From: Melitaea cinxia
Taxonomy: Eukaryota; Arthropoda; Insecta; Lepidoptera; Nymphalidae
Assembly (NCBI RefSeq): GCF_905220565.1
Contig: NC_059399.1
Coordinates: 6,727,501 to 6,791,500, forward strand
Length of the DNA stretch: 64,000 bases
Direction of reading: 5' to 3'
Both the position numbers and the translations under genes were made by a program. A model generated the notes under the pieces. It had not been told where the DNA came from. It searched no databases and saw nothing but the letters and a program-made list of their open reading frames with translations. Within the stretch, counting starts at the first letter, position 1. The number at the start of each line of letters is the position of its first letter. Below are positions 45,191-57,556 of the stretch, in pieces.

Positions 45191-47559
45191 TATTGGGCGG
45201 GCGGAGTGACATTCAGTAGGATAATAATAATAATAAATATTTTATTTAGATGAAGATTACATTATGAGGAAAATAAGTTATAAGTAATTTTTACACAAAG
45301 TTTGACAATACGATTAGCGAAGGACTGGTGCTCAAAAAAGGTATAAAATACCTGTACTATAAGTCACCAGGTCCCCCCCAAAGTTAAGAATACAGGATCA
45401 TGTACTAAACTTGTCCAAATGGAGACAAGCCTCGCAGATGAATATAAAAAGAAGTTTACAATTTATAAAAGTACCTAAAATTAGTAGTAAATTATGAGAC
45501 GTAACAAATTATAAAACGTTAACATTTTTTTGCTAGGCACGCTTGGTAATTTTAAAACATGTTCACAAAAACTTTGTTTTGTTTTTTATCTTATGAATGA
45601 AGATAGGTACTTGTGGATAGCAAATATTTTATAAAATATGAGATTACATTTTAACTTATCGTTTTATTCTTTAAAATAGATTTTGTTTAGTGCAAAAGCC
45701 ATTGTAGCCATATAATTACCGCGTTTTACAACGACTAATCGATATTAATAAACAAAAGTACATAAAAGATTAATTAAGCGTGACATTGAAAAAACTAGTT
45801 CCAGTAAGGTAAAATTATCTCGAACCCACCTATGTAAATGAATATGTCTGTCTCATAGTTGGAATATTATGAAATGACCTCTAAAATGTTAAATCCGCGA
45901 TTTAAAATGCTAGAGTCGTTTATTGACCTTCGAGGATTTCCGATGTTAGCTTTCCTTGTTTAGTTTTCTTGTCTCCGATATAACAGCTTTTATTTTTATT
46001 TCTTTAAAATTTCGATAAAACATTTTCCGATGTTGGGTGGAAATAACGAATGAAGAGAAAAAATTAACCTTGTCCCTATGTGAAAAAGTGATGTCAATCA
46101 AACACAACATTGACAGAATTTTTATCGCAGGGCAATTAATGACAAAACTGTCATTTTTTTTGAGAAAAATTCTTTTAAAAGTACATTTCTGATGTTTAAA
46201 GTACATTTCTTTGTTTTTTCGTTTTTATCGAAAGAACAAAAATTAATCCGATATAGGTATATATTTTCAAAAGATGTCATGTGAATATAAGTTACCTTTA
46301 CCGCCTTATTTCTTCCAAAATGATTACTTTATCCACACGGGTAATGTTTGATGACACAAACAAAGTTTTAAAATATTAGGTACACAAAGTCAACACGAGG
46401 TGTCCTTATTTCGTTTTATTTCTAAGACTCATTCTCCATTCAACAGGATAGTTGTAACTTGTAATGTAATACAGGAAAATAATACGATTTCTCGTATTCT
46501 CTTGATCAATACCAGTTTTGTATGTACATCAGAGGATTATAGTGATTGTATACAATTAATTAAGTTTAAAAAAAACTTTAAGTCAAATTTACATTACAAT
46601 ATCTTCAGGGGCGCCGGGCGATAGAAGGGAGTTAATCTCATGTCATGTCAGTGGCCAGCCGACGTGACCTTACGTCACACGTCCACAGCTTTGCGCCGAC
46701 ACACGCGTAGGGAATACTAACGTCTACAAAACGCCTTGATGGATCCTTGGCTTCAAAACCGAACTCCTTTCTTAGACTATTTCGTTTAATGAAGATTTTT
46801 CATTTGGACCTTAAACAATAGCTCATTTTCTCAGCTGTAACCTCGTTTAAATACGTCACATGGTAATTTATTTTTCTGTTCATTTTAAAATGGTAAGATA
46901 ATTAAAACTTTAAAATTTCCATACCAGTTCGTATCGTCATCAACTTTATTTCATAGACATGACCTTCAACGAGAGAGAATTAGAATATGTATTAGTATTT
47001 ATGGATAAACTGAGTTTTTTATTTTATGCAATTTATCATTAAATCGAATGTTACGTAGGTATGTTAAATCGAATGTGAAATTTTTGTAGATTATATTTTA
47101 CGTAGTACATCGTTGCATATGTATATTCGTAGTTATGAATTGAAAATAATGTTGTTAAGAATAATAATGAGGCATATAATATGTTTCTTTGTGTTGTCAT
47201 TAATGTTAATCAAATGTTATTAAAGTACGCGTTAGCGAAAATATTTATAAATATAAATAAAATAAAAACCTAAATTTTTATTTTTGTTAATTATTTTGAT
47301 ATTTTGCAGTCATTGATTTTTATAACAAATTTTATTATCTATAAAACGTTATCAACTTTTGGTCTGTACAAGTTTTTTCTTTAATAAAATATATGATAAA
47401 ATGGTTTAACCTATTTGATTATGTTTCGTCTTATCATTTAACGTACTTATACACATTTAACGTATTTCTGAATACAAGTATGACAAACCCGTCATACTCT
47501 ATCACATGATTCAGACAACGCAAACTGATTTCATAATTACTTGTATCGTCATTATGTTC
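45191..47559. other. AT-rich DNA with a GC patch at 46605-46730
   Basis: No gene recognised. The GC patch (CGTGACCTTACGTCACACG) has a CRE-half-site palindrome and could be regulatory. Confidence 0.35.
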
Positions 47560-47870
47560 TCACCTGGTAGAGATCGTTTCTGCGGAACGTAGCGATTCTT
47601 TCCTAATAACTTGTCCAGTTAGAACACAGTCACTACCCGAGTGGACAGCGAATGTCCAATTCTACGGTAACGGTCAGAAGTGGGGGCGCTGTAGTTTCGA
47701 ATGCGCGAATCGCGCGCAATTTTCTCGGCACTACGGCTACTACACCTGCGCTCAACATATAGGTTTGATCGATACTGACATCGCTCTACGTCCTCACGCT
47801 CTTTTATCACATCGCATTCACGCGCCTTCAACTTGACTTCTGGTGCCTTATGATTATTCTGTTTCACAGG
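47560..47870 (-). promoter_or_regulatory. GC-rich candidate first exon / promoter
   Basis: GC-rich island with a minus-strand donor CCAG|GTGAGA near 47564-47560 and an initiator-like TCAGTA upstream. A minus-strand frame of 82 codons crosses it, but it resembles no family I recognise. It could be the distal first exon of the elongase or of an unseen gene. Confidence 0.3.
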
Positions 47871-48035
47871 ACAGGATATTAATTGGAAATATTTTTATAA
47901 ATGTTAATAATCATTGCAAAATAATTTATGAACACTAACGTAAATTTTCTGATAAAGTAATTCTTATTTAAGGTTCGTGTACGAAACTATGGTGAAAAGT
48001 TTTAATATAAAAATATCTGAATAGTAAATTTATTG

Positions 48036-48919
48036 AGCTATTTTTTTAACCGACTTCAAAAAAAGGTTACTCAATTCGACCGTATATAATTTTTTTAACC
48101 GACTTCCAAAAAAGGAGGAGGTTCTCAATTCGACTGTATTTTTTTTTTTTTTTATGTATGTTACATCAGAACTTTTGCCCGCGTGGACCGATTTCGACAA
48201 ATTTTGTTTTAATCGAAAGGTGGTGTGTGCCAATTGGTCCCATTTAAATTTATTTGAGATCTAACAACTACTTTTCGAGTTATATCTAATAATGTGTTTT
48301 TACTTGACGCTTTTTTCGTCGACCTACGTCGTATTATACCGCATAACTTTCTACTGGATGTACCGATTTTGATAATTCTTTTTTTGTTGGAAAGGCGATA
48401 TCCCTAGTTTGGTACCGTGATAAGGAAACTAGGATCTGATGATGGGATCCCAGAGGAATCGAGGGAAACTCTCGAAAATCCGTAATAACTTTTTACTGGG
48501 TGTACCGATTTTGATAATTTTTAATTTAATCGAAAGTTGATGTTTATCATGTGGTCACATATAAATTTCATCGAGATCTGATAACTACTTTTTGAGTAAT
48601 TATTATTATATATTATTTAGTAATTATTATTATATATTATTTAGTAATTATTATTATATATTATTTATATATTATTTATTAATCCTGTTTTTTTTTATTT
48701 TTTTATTTTATTAAATACTATTTTCATTACTTTTTTCGTTACTATATCTAGTTTTTAAATGTAAATCTAACGTCCTGTGCTAGCAGCATTTGTAAAGGTG
48801 CGGACTGAAAAGCAGCAATAAGCTGAGTCTTTGACCTTTTCACCAGCATTTTTTATAAAATCTCTGTAAATTAGATTAAGAAATCTTTTGTTTTTTTTTA
48901 TGCTTGGTGAATAAACGTC

Positions 48920-48955
<36 letters not shown>

Positions 48956-49062
48956 CTTTAATAACGCGTAGTTGCTTGACTATTTTTTCGTCGATCTACG
49001 TTGTATTACTCGTCGATGTAATTGAAGTCGGTTTTTTTTTCGTTTGCGAGCAAACACAATTA
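48036..49062 (-). repeat. GAAGTCGG-ended repeat split by a LINE-tail insertion
   Basis: From AACCGACTTCC (a second start at 48087) to GAAGTCGG..GCGAGCAAACACAATTA. Between about 48600 and 48955 it is interrupted by an AT-rich segment ending GGTGAATAAACGTCTTTATTATT, a typical LINE 3' tail with (TTA)n. Confidence 0.65.
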
Positions 49063-49225
49063 TTTTATGTATGTTCGGAGATAACTTCCTCGTTTATGAA
49101 CCGATTTTGATAATTCTTTTTTTGTTGGAAAGGAGATATTCATAGTTTGGTACCATGATAAGGAAACCAGGATCTGATGATGGGATCCCAGAGAAATCGA
49201 GGGAAACTTTCAAAAATCGTAAGGA
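49063..49225 (-). repeat. GAAGTCGG repeat, internal fragment
   Basis: Text CGATTTTGATAATTC and GGATCTGATGATGGGATCCC matches other copies; it leads straight into the 130-bp array. Confidence 0.55.
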
Positions 49226-49298
49226 TGACTAGTAAATTTAATCATGTTTTCATTAAGTACTATAAAGCACTACTATTTAATAAAGGTCTGGAGTCGAT

Positions 49299-49745
49299 CT
49301 GATGATGGAGAAGAAAGATAGTCGAGGGAACTCTTCAACAATTTATAGCAATTACCTGCTGTTTGACTTAATTCGTTTCTATTGATGAGAACTTTGCACC
49401 TGTATGAGTTATAAGTGCCATTACAGTCTGATGATGGAGACAAAAGTTAGTCGAGGGAACTCTTTAACGATTTATAGCAATTACCTGCTGTTTGAACTTA
49501 ATTCGTTTCTATTGATGAGAACTTTGCATATATATATGAGTTGTAAGTGCCATTTCAGTCTGATGATGGAGACGAAAGATAGTCGAGGGTACTCTTCAAC
49601 GACTTACAGCAATTACCTGCTGTTTGAATTTAATTCGTTTCTATCGATGAGAACTTTGCACCTATATGAGTTACAAGCGTCATTAAAGTCTGATGATGGA
49701 GACGAAAGATAGTCGAGGGAATTTCTGAACAATTTACAGCAGTTA
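49299..49745 (+). repeat. 130-bp tandem array
   Basis: CTGATGATGGAGA anchors at 49299, 49428, 49560 and 49690 (129-132 bp spacing). The unit shares CTGATGATGG and TCGAGGGAA with the adjacent GAAGTCGG element. A 102-aa self-repetitive ORF (49404-49712) arises because two spacings are multiples of three. Confidence 0.8.
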
Positions 49746-49769
49746 CCTTTTGCTGTTTGACGACCGCTT

Positions 49770-50190
49770 TGATATAATGGTGCATGTGCCGTGTCGGCGG
49801 CGCCTAAACAACGACGGTCGCGGGTTCTATTCCCGCTCAGAGTGGATATTTATGTTTATACAAATATTTATTTTCGGTCTAGTTATTAATCCTTGTGGTT
49901 CTCCTAACCTAGCCTCGGAGAACACGCTAGGCTGGCAGTCCTGGTTGTTATTTCGTACACCTGATAGCGAACTTTACTCATAGTATGTCGACGCGTTAGC
50001 GTAGCGGTCACAGCACCGGCTGTTGTGCTGGTGTAGTGGGTTGAATCCCCGCGTACGACAGACATTTGTATTGGCCATATAGATGTTTAACATGATCTGG
50101 GTGTTTGTGCTTGTTTATTTTTTTGTACTTGTTTGTTGTGTGTGTGTTGTTTGTATTTGTTATTGTAGCCAGGTTGTTGTAGTATTTACT
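49770..50190 (+). repeat. Two tRNA-headed SINE pieces in tandem
   Basis: First piece 49776-49982, with GCGGGTTCTATTCCCGC B-box and ACACCTGATAGCGA end. Second from 49985, with GCGTTAGCGTAGCGGTCACAG (A-box-like), GTGGGTTGAATCCCC and GGCCATATAGATGTTT. Both are truncated at the 3' end. Confidence 0.65.
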
Positions 50191-50469
50191 TGGCACCAAC
50201 TTCAAAATTATAAAATATTTATTTAATCATTTCTGATTAACTAAATCAATATACGAATTACTTGGTACTAAGTAAATTTATTTTTCACTTTTTAGTTTCC
50301 ATTTGAAGTCGGTTTTTTTTTGTTAATTTAAAATAAAACATTACCTTTAATGTGTAGTTACCTTTTATTATGTAAATATGTATGTACACTTCAAAGTATC
50401 AATCAATATTTTTTTAATTTTGGTGTGAAATTTTAGAAAAACAAATTTGAAAGGCCATTTTCATAGAGG

Positions 50470-50690
50470 GCAGAACATTAAACGCTCTGGAATAGCGGTG
50501 CGAGTAGTAGCCAAACACACCGACGGTTTGTGGGTTCGATTCCCGCTCGGAATGGATATTTGTATTTGTATAAATATTTCATTCCAGTTTGGATATCAGT
50601 CCTTGTGGATCTCCCCATCGTACCTCGGAGACCACATTAAGTTGTCGGTCCTGGTTGTTGTCGGAAATACCTGATAGCGATCGCTATTAT
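50470..50690 (+). repeat. tRNA-headed SINE variant
   Basis: GTGGGTTCGATTCCCGCTCG B-box, then CCTTGTGGATCTCCCC and ACCTGATAGCGATCG. Its middle matches the first piece at 49776 rather than the standard SINE-A. Confidence 0.65.
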
Positions 50691-51257
50691 ATTTTTTATT
50701 TATTTTATAACCGCCTTTGCATAATTATTTGTTTGTAATGGTTCTAAGTTGTGTCTTCTTTTTTGTATGAAATAAAGTTTTAAATAAATAAATTATTAAT
50801 AAGTATGTTATTACCTATTAATAATAACTTATTAATAAGTAATAACATACTTATAATATAATTATGTCACTTAGGAAAATGACCTGATGAGTTTAATAAG
50901 TCACGTAGATAACTATTGTTCACTGAATGTAGTGTTTTTATGCTATTAAAAATATATAACTATGCCGAAGAAACAAAATTGTTGGTGGTTCTACTAAATA
51001 ATTTTCGACGGTTTTTTTACAGTGACTGCGCACTGTAAAAGTTTTATGGGAAATAATTCAAATATAAACGTCCGCTTCAAGTGATTACTTGCTATCATTA
51101 TTTATTTAAACATACAAAAAACACAAATGTTTACTAATATTTCTGTCATTGACCTTAAGAATCTGAAATTCTGAATAATACCGTAATCTTCTATAAGTAC
51201 GGGGATTAGCCACTGAGCGTTTGTTCGAGCGTGTGTCTAAGTAAATTAGGTATATTT
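50691..51257. other. AT-rich DNA with a short hairpin
   Basis: ATAAGTATGTTATTAC near 50797 is mirrored by GTAATAACATACTTAT near 50839. No gene seen. Confidence 0.45.
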
Positions 51258-51328
51258 TAACCGACTTCCAAAAAAGGAGGAGGTTCTCAATTCGACTGTA
51301 TTTTTTTTTTTTTTTTTTTTTTTTTGTC
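51258..51328 (-). repeat. GAAGTCGG-ended repeat, terminal fragment
   Basis: AACCGACTTCCAAAAAAGGA head followed by a long T-run. The 75-aa lysine-start ORF is a by-product. Confidence 0.65.
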
Positions 51329-51699
51329 GTCAAATAATGTGTTTCCCTTATTATTTTACATTAAATATAAATCTTATTTTCAAACATTGTAATTTTTTTC
51401 CCATAGCTAAAAATACATATAATACATACGTATGGTTTTAAATTATTATTTTATTTTTGTTATTTTTTTGCATTATTTATTTCTTTGTTTTTTTTTTTAC
51501 AAGTTCTTATGTTATCATCGATGTGTTTTGTGAGTTTTGTAGGTACTGCTCTACTCTGGTTCTATAAACTTTAGCGTGATTCTTATAATCTTTTCAGTTG
51601 GCTTTATTAAGGTAACTAATACTAGTACAGTATAATAAACTAAATAATTATAATAAAACTTTTTAGACCTCAAAATCCTACCTTAGGCTCAAGTCGACC

Positions 51700-53660
51700 A
51701 CCAGACCTCGTGGGGGCGGGCAACCTATACAACGTAGACAATAACAAACTCAGTATGCACCTACAATGACTATAAAACCAAAACGTGATTCACCTTGAAA
51801 AAACAAATACAAATCAGAATAAAAAAAAAAAAAAAAAACTAAGTAAGTAAATTAATAAAATATCTGACCATCGTACACGAATACTTGGCCTCAGTGTTTA
51901 CAAACATAGTCTCAGGAACAAAGCCGGTAGAAGAGTGGTTCACGACAGGTAAAGTCATACTGGTACCTAAGAATGAAAACACTCAGAACGCGAAAAACTG
52001 GGGACATTTAGCGTTCTTAACAAATATGTACCAACTTCTTACTTCTGTAGTAGCGAACGTACTATATTGTATAGCCACTGCCACAAGAATATTATAATTA
52101 TAGACAAACAAAGGGGATGACGTCGCGGAGTCAGAAGTTGTAAAGATCACCTAATGGTCAATAAAGCCATATTAGAGGATTCAAACCAATCCCAAAAGAA
52201 TTTCAAAAATGGCGTGGATAGACTACCGAAAGGCTTTTGATATTGTTTGACACGAATGGTTTCGTAAGCTGCTTGACATCTATTATAGATGTCCTCCTAC
52301 GATTAAGAGATTTCTTTTTTTAGCTATGTCATCCTGGCGAGTAATCATGACAGCCCATGGCTTGCATGAATCAATAACCACCGTACCGACTTATATTAGA
52401 CACACATTCTAGGGTGATTCCCTACCTTCGTTATTGTTCTGTTTAGCATTAAACCCACTTTTATTCGTGCTGAATAAGTATGAAATGGAAGGCAATAAAT
52501 TCAAAGATAGCATCTGGATTAATCATCTCTTATATGTTGGATGATCTTAAAATATATGAAAACAATAGGACTAATCTAAAAGTATTACTTGATAGCATAG
52601 ACATATGTATTTACAAGCGCATGAAATTTAAGAAACTGTAACACTTAGCTGTATCGTATTCATTAAGATTAAGTTTATTGTGTAATTAGTGTTAACAATT
52701 ACTGGTTATCCTAAATAAATAAATAAATTTAATTTGGAAAATGCAACGTGTTACATTTAAATGCAGGATACAGAAACATAGTAGCAGGAGGAGGGCACAT
52801 ATTTCGGAATGGTGAAATTTTCAAACAACTTGCAATAACAGATAATAGGTATAAATATTTAGAAGTACATGAATATGGAAAAATAGAACTGCTGAGCAGA
52901 TAACTAAAGAATACTTAAAAAGAATCAAAAAGCTACTTGACACACACTTAAATTCCCGAAATCTTATCAAAACTACTAACGATTAAAAAATGACATCAAC
53001 AGAAAGCAGAAATAGGAAAACTGTACTTACCAATAAAGCAGGGAGGAAATGGGTTACTGAATATGGTCTGTGGAGTACACGTATAAAACACAAATAGTTA
53101 AATACATATAAATTTAATATAATTAATTAAATATGTAATACAATAGTACAGCATGATACAAGGAGGGATAAATATTCGATAATGATCGAAGCACAAGAAA
53201 TAGAAAGAAAACTACGTCTACCACAAGGAAATGCACAAACAGATGAGGAATTGATGAAATCTATAGTAAATAGGCATAATGAAATATAGAGAAATAAACA
53301 GCTGCATGGACAATTTCCTAAAAAGTGTTAGATTAGGGTAACATAGACAAGGAACTGTCATAAAATAAAAAATAAAAGAAAATCATTCAAGCTAAATTAT
53401 GTGGGAAATCCCTGTTCAAACTGATGTCACCATAACGCACAATAGACCGGATTTTATTTACACAAACAACGAAAACAACAAAACTTACCAAGTAGATTTA
53501 ACGTACTGTCAGATTATAACATCAAAGCTAAAGAAATTGAAAAATTAAGCAACCTACTAAAAACTAAAATCAGCCGTTTGTAGAACACGCAAACGGTTGT
53601 CATTCCAATAGTAATAGAAGCAACAGGAGCTTCAAAACTACGCAATAGATTTTGATACGG
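51700..53660 (+). pseudogene. LINE remnant with RT and restriction-like endonuclease (R2/R4/NeSL group)
   Basis: Broken frames give RT text in order: PVEEWFTTGKVILVPKNEN, FLTNMYQLLTSVVANVLY, then AWIDYRKAFD, PSLLFCLALNPLLFVLNKYEM and a degraded catalytic stretch near 52540. After an interruption (about 52635-52735, ending in an AAATAAATA tail) come YLKRIKKLLDTHLNSRNLIKT and, near 53520-53640, KAKEIEKLSNLLKTKI with VVIPIVIEATGASK. The last resembles the C-terminal endonuclease of RLE-type LINEs, which tend to be site-specific. Stops and frameshifts abound. The 70-aa ORF at 51885-52097 belongs here. Confidence 0.65.
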
Positions 53661-53899
53661 TTTTCTTTAGCAAATAGCGTGATTCCAGAGGAAAATTCAT
53701 ATGTATAATACATGCATAATATAGTAGAGGAACACTGATAGTTTTTGCAACCCCGTGAAGCCGGGGCGGGTGGCTAGTTATGTCTGTTAATGTGAAACAT
53801 TGTTACAATTTCAAGTTATAAGCCGTATTTTCTCAAAAGAAGATTAAACTGGTAAATTATATTTAATTAAAATGTAGCAGGTACAATTAAAGAAAAAAA

Positions 53900-54805
53900 C
53901 CAGTGTGTGTGGCGACATCTATCGCGCGACATACGAACAACGTAACTAAGAACTTACTTAACCTACATTGCAATATCAAAGTTATCAGAGTGATTGAGTA
54001 TATATACAAGAACCCAACAACAACCGTCGGGGCAGAAGCCCACCAGACACAATCCGTCTGGTTGGAGGATCTTCCCTTTTCTATGAGGGATGAAGGGACT
54101 TCCCACCCTGTCCATCACACTCCCCCAAACTGATGACCCCGAGCATGAACATCAGCTTAGCCTTCGCGAGATACGTCATCATGACGTCATCTTCATTTCC
54201 TTAAGCTTTCGAGCAGCGAGATATACAGCCAGCCAGCATCCACGGCTACTACGGGTATCCTGACCACCAGCATGAAGCGGACGCGTATTCCTAGTCATCA
54301 CCCACAGCCCTCTCAGTGACCTTGGCATAGCACACTGCACTTCAGCCGGTCAGCAAGCAGAGGCGCACTTCTCTCCTGGTCGACGCAGCAGCCAGCCATT
54401 AAGCACCACTGCTCCACTCCGACCCACTGGAGCATTTGCAGCATCACCGCTGACAGTTCCGACTCACCGTGATCTATGCGGCACCTGGTTCCGACACACT
54501 GGAACATTCCAATGGCCTGGCAAGCTCCACAAGATGTATGGACGATTCAACCTGCTATCGACCTCCGGTCTTGGAACTTAAAAATTGAAGTATCCTACAT
54601 CTCAATATCAAAGTTATCGGAGCGATTGAATATATATATATAAAAGAACCCGACGACAACTGTAGGGGGCAGTCATAAAACCCGTCACAACCCACCAGAC
54701 ACAACACCCGTCTGGTCGGAGGATCCTCTCTTTGCGATAGCGGACGAGGAACTCAACACCCTGATCCTCAACTCCTCAAACTGGTGACCCCGACGTGATC
54801 ACACC
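53900..54805 (+). mobile_element. BEL/Pao-like LTR retrotransposon relic
   Basis: Two similar segments, 53975-54140 and 54605-54800, share AATATCAAAGTTATC, ACAACCGTC-like text, CCAGACACAA, GTCTGGT, GGAGGATC and a TGATGACCCCGA / TGGTGACCCCGA block like a primer-binding site. Between them lies GC-rich leader or internal sequence without gag-pol frames. It looks like LTR plus leader duplicated, with the body lost. Confidence 0.45.
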
Positions 54806-55200
54806 ATGTTCCTCACGCTCTCCAAATATGCTTTAGACGACACGACAGAACTAAAACTTAATCTTTCTATTTCTGTCTTCACCAAGTTATATCTCCCTCC
54901 CAACTTTCGTTCACCTAACCCGATAACACATTTCGTAACACTCTCGTCACGTATTTACCTGACTACCCTAGTTAAGCATGCATAAAGAAGTTTTACATCA
55001 AAAAGTACAGGTAATATATGTTTTTTTTTAAAGTTCGTTCCTACTTCAGTAATTTTCTACTTTTGACTTAATAATAATGAAATTGAATTTTAATAAATGA
55101 ATTTTACTGTATTTTATTTATTATGAGTATATATTATTAAATTCTGTGTTTGTGTTCGAATATTTGTACGTATGTATATAGCATATAGTAGCATAGTGTA
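54806..55200. other. AT-rich DNA, no gene seen
   Basis: Nothing recognised. Confidence 0.35.
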
Positions 55201-55203
55201 GTA

Positions 55204-55205
<2 letters not shown>

Positions 55206-55246
<41 letters not shown>
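55206..55246. repeat. (GT)n microsatellite
   Basis: About 20 GT repeats; the Cys-Val ORF is its translation. Confidence 0.9.
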
Positions 55247-55247
<1 letters not shown>

Positions 55248-55547
55248 ATATATGTCCGTAGTGTATTTATATATAGATATATGTGTTTACTACCTTATTG
55301 TTACCGCCTACAATATTTTCTGTTTGGTCTAAAGGTTGACTGGGAGAGAATGCCACGAGGCATTAAGTCCAGCTTTTGTTACAATTGTTTATATTGTTGG
55401 ACAATAAAGTATATAAATAAATAAATAAATAATAATTCAAAACAAATCCCTGTATTATTATTAAGTATCATACACTATCGTGTGATCGAATCGTCATACA
55501 TTAAAAGTTTATATACTATTTGAGCGATTTTAAACGATTGGAATTAA

Positions 55548-56167
55548 AATAATTGTGTTTGCTCGCAAACGAAAAAAAAACCGACTTCAATTACATCGAC
55601 AAGTAATACAACGTAGATCGACGAAAAAATAGTCAAGCAACTACGCGTTATCAAAGATTACTCAAAAAGTAGTAATCAGATCTCGATAAAATTTATATGT
55701 GACCAAATGATAAACATCAGCTTTCGATTAAATTAAAAATTATCAAAATCGGTACACCCAGTAAAAAGTTATTACGGATTTTCGAGAGTTTCCCTCGATT
55801 CCTCTGGGATCCCATCATCAGATCCTAGTTTCCTTATCACGGTACCAAACTAGGGATATCCCCTTTCCAACAAAAAAAGAATTATCAAAATCGGTATATC
55901 CAGTAGAAAGTTATGCGGTATAATAGAACGTAGGTCGACGAAAAAAGCGTCAAGTAAAAACACATTATTAGATATAACTCGAAAAGTAGTTGTTAGATCT
56001 CAAATAAATTTAAATGGGACCAATTGGCACACACCACCTTTCGATTAAAACAAAATTTGTCGAAATCGGTCCACACGGGCAAAAGTTCTGATGTAACATA
56101 CATAAAAAAAAAAAAAAAAAAATACAGTCGAATTGAGAACCTCCTCCTTTTTTGGAAGTCGGTTAAA
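55548..56167 (+). repeat. GAAGTCGG-ended repeat, best-preserved copy
   Basis: Complete from AATTGTGTTTGCTCGC to GGAAGTCGGTTA, 620 bp. Two halves are diverged copies of one module (TCGACGAAAAAA..AAAAGTAGT..AGATCTC.. CTTTCGATTAAA). Confidence 0.75.
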
Positions 56168-56439
56168 AATATATAAGTATAGCTGTAGCTGTACCCCGCG
56201 GTTTCATCTGCGTTTATTAAAAAAAAAGTAGTTTCTAAAATTAGTGCACATTACCGAAAAAACAAAGAAGCAAGCTTTTCAGCTTTTTAATAGAATTTTG
56301 ACTGATATAATAATGTATTTGCAAAATTTTGATCACCTGAAAACACCAGAGACCTACTGTTAGTAGTAGTAGAGCTAGAGATGTACGTAGAGAGAGATAG
56401 AGAGAAGTCTACATCCTAACGTTAATGAATTAGACTTTT

Positions 56440-56715
56440 TTAATTTGGCCCGTAGGTTCCTTATAGGGCGTAGACATCCGCTAAGAACGGATTTTACGAA
56501 ACTCGACCCCTAAGGGGATAAAACGGGGCTTGGAAGTTTGTATGAAAGTCCTATGTTTTTTAAGTAAGAGACTTGAAATTTAAAATGTATGCTCTATAAG
56601 ATGGTGAGGAGGTGTCCAAATAATGCATCGTAATAATTAAACAATTTTTAATATCATATCAAAAATCGACCGTTCCAGCGGGGATCGAACCTGCATCTCC
56701 GACTTACCGTGTCGG
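56440..56715 (+). repeat. Single 282-type unit followed by a tRNA-like fragment
   Basis: 56450-56640 matches the array at 458-1810 (GTAGACATCCGCTAAGAACG..TAAAACGGGG). 56660-56710, read on the minus strand, holds GCAGGTTCGATCCCCGCTGG, a tRNA B-box-like motif. Confidence 0.65.
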
Positions 56716-56754
56716 TGCTAAAATAATTCCCTTTAGCAAATAATTCATTCATTT

Positions 56755-57330
56755 TTACGTTGTGGATACAACCGTGCGAGCGGCTAAATCGACACCGGGC
56801 ACAGTCTTACTCACTTTGCGGCGCGCTAGAGGTCGTAATTTTTCTCGAAAACGAAAAATTAAAAAACGAATTTGTAGGTCTGAACAGGCTCTACAAGTTT
56901 TATTTCAAACATTTTTCGATATTTTTCACGAGAAAAAAGGAAATAGCGAAAAACAATTTTTTCTCCCAAAATTTGTGGCTTTTTTTAACGATATCTCGAT
57001 AACGATGATCGATAGGTGAAAAATGTATAGGACCTTAATTGTAGATCGTAAAAAGAGCAACAAAAAAGTATTTTATAAAAAATTTCGTATCTCAACGGGG
57101 AACCGAGTTATGATAAAAAAACTGAGTTTAACCCTTTTTTCAAGATGGCGGAAAACCCACAATGTTATTTTGGTCGACAATTTGAACTTAAGCTTTTCTA
57201 GCCATCCCTCACGTAATATCCAAAATTTGGCTTTCTCGGTTCATTTGCATTTCTAACCCGATTTTTCCGACGTAATGACTGGACTAAAGTGCGCGCTCTA
57301 TGATACGATGTACATACATTTCGCTGGCCG
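56755..57330 (+). other. Unclassified block with overlapping open frames
   Basis: Three frames stay open for 77-85 codons across 56760-57256. None shows a known domain or obvious codon bias. Phrases such as CAAGATGGCGGAAAACCCA and ACCGAGTTATGATAAAAAAAC resemble repeated DNA. Probably transposon-derived. Confidence 0.3.
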
Positions 57331-57334
57331 CAGC

Positions 57335-57556
57335 GGCCGAGCTTAGTGTAAGTATTATAAAACAAAGTCCCCAAAAGTGTATGCGATCGATTCCCTCAAA
57401 ATCTACTGAACGGATTTTCATGCGGTTTCACTAATGGAGAGAGGGTTTCAAGAGGAAGGTTTACGGAACGATTAAGTCGATTTTGATGAAAGTTTCACTG
57501 GAAGTATGCCGGAAAAACTTTGACACACTGATTTCATCGCGGGCGAAGCCGCGGGC
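57335..57556 (+). mobile_element. Helitron 3' half
   Basis: Same sequence as 2220-2446 (GATCGATTCCCTCAAAAT..GCGGGCGAAGCCGCGGGCACAG), but the terminal CTAG is altered to CTATAT. Confidence 0.6.

Noticed and set aside
44904..45212. Leucine-rich 102-aa minus ORF
   Set aside because: Translation of an (AAT)n microsatellite plus LINE tail.
47619..47867. 82-aa minus ORF as a protein-coding gene
   Set aside because: No recognisable domain; the GC-rich context and splice donor fit a non-coding first exon or promoter better.
49404..49712. 102-aa internally repeated ORF as a repeat protein
   Set aside because: A product of the 130-bp DNA tandem array whose spacing happens to keep frame; no start context or homology.
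55206..55424. Cys-Val repeat ORF
   Set aside because: Translation of a (GT)n microsatellite.
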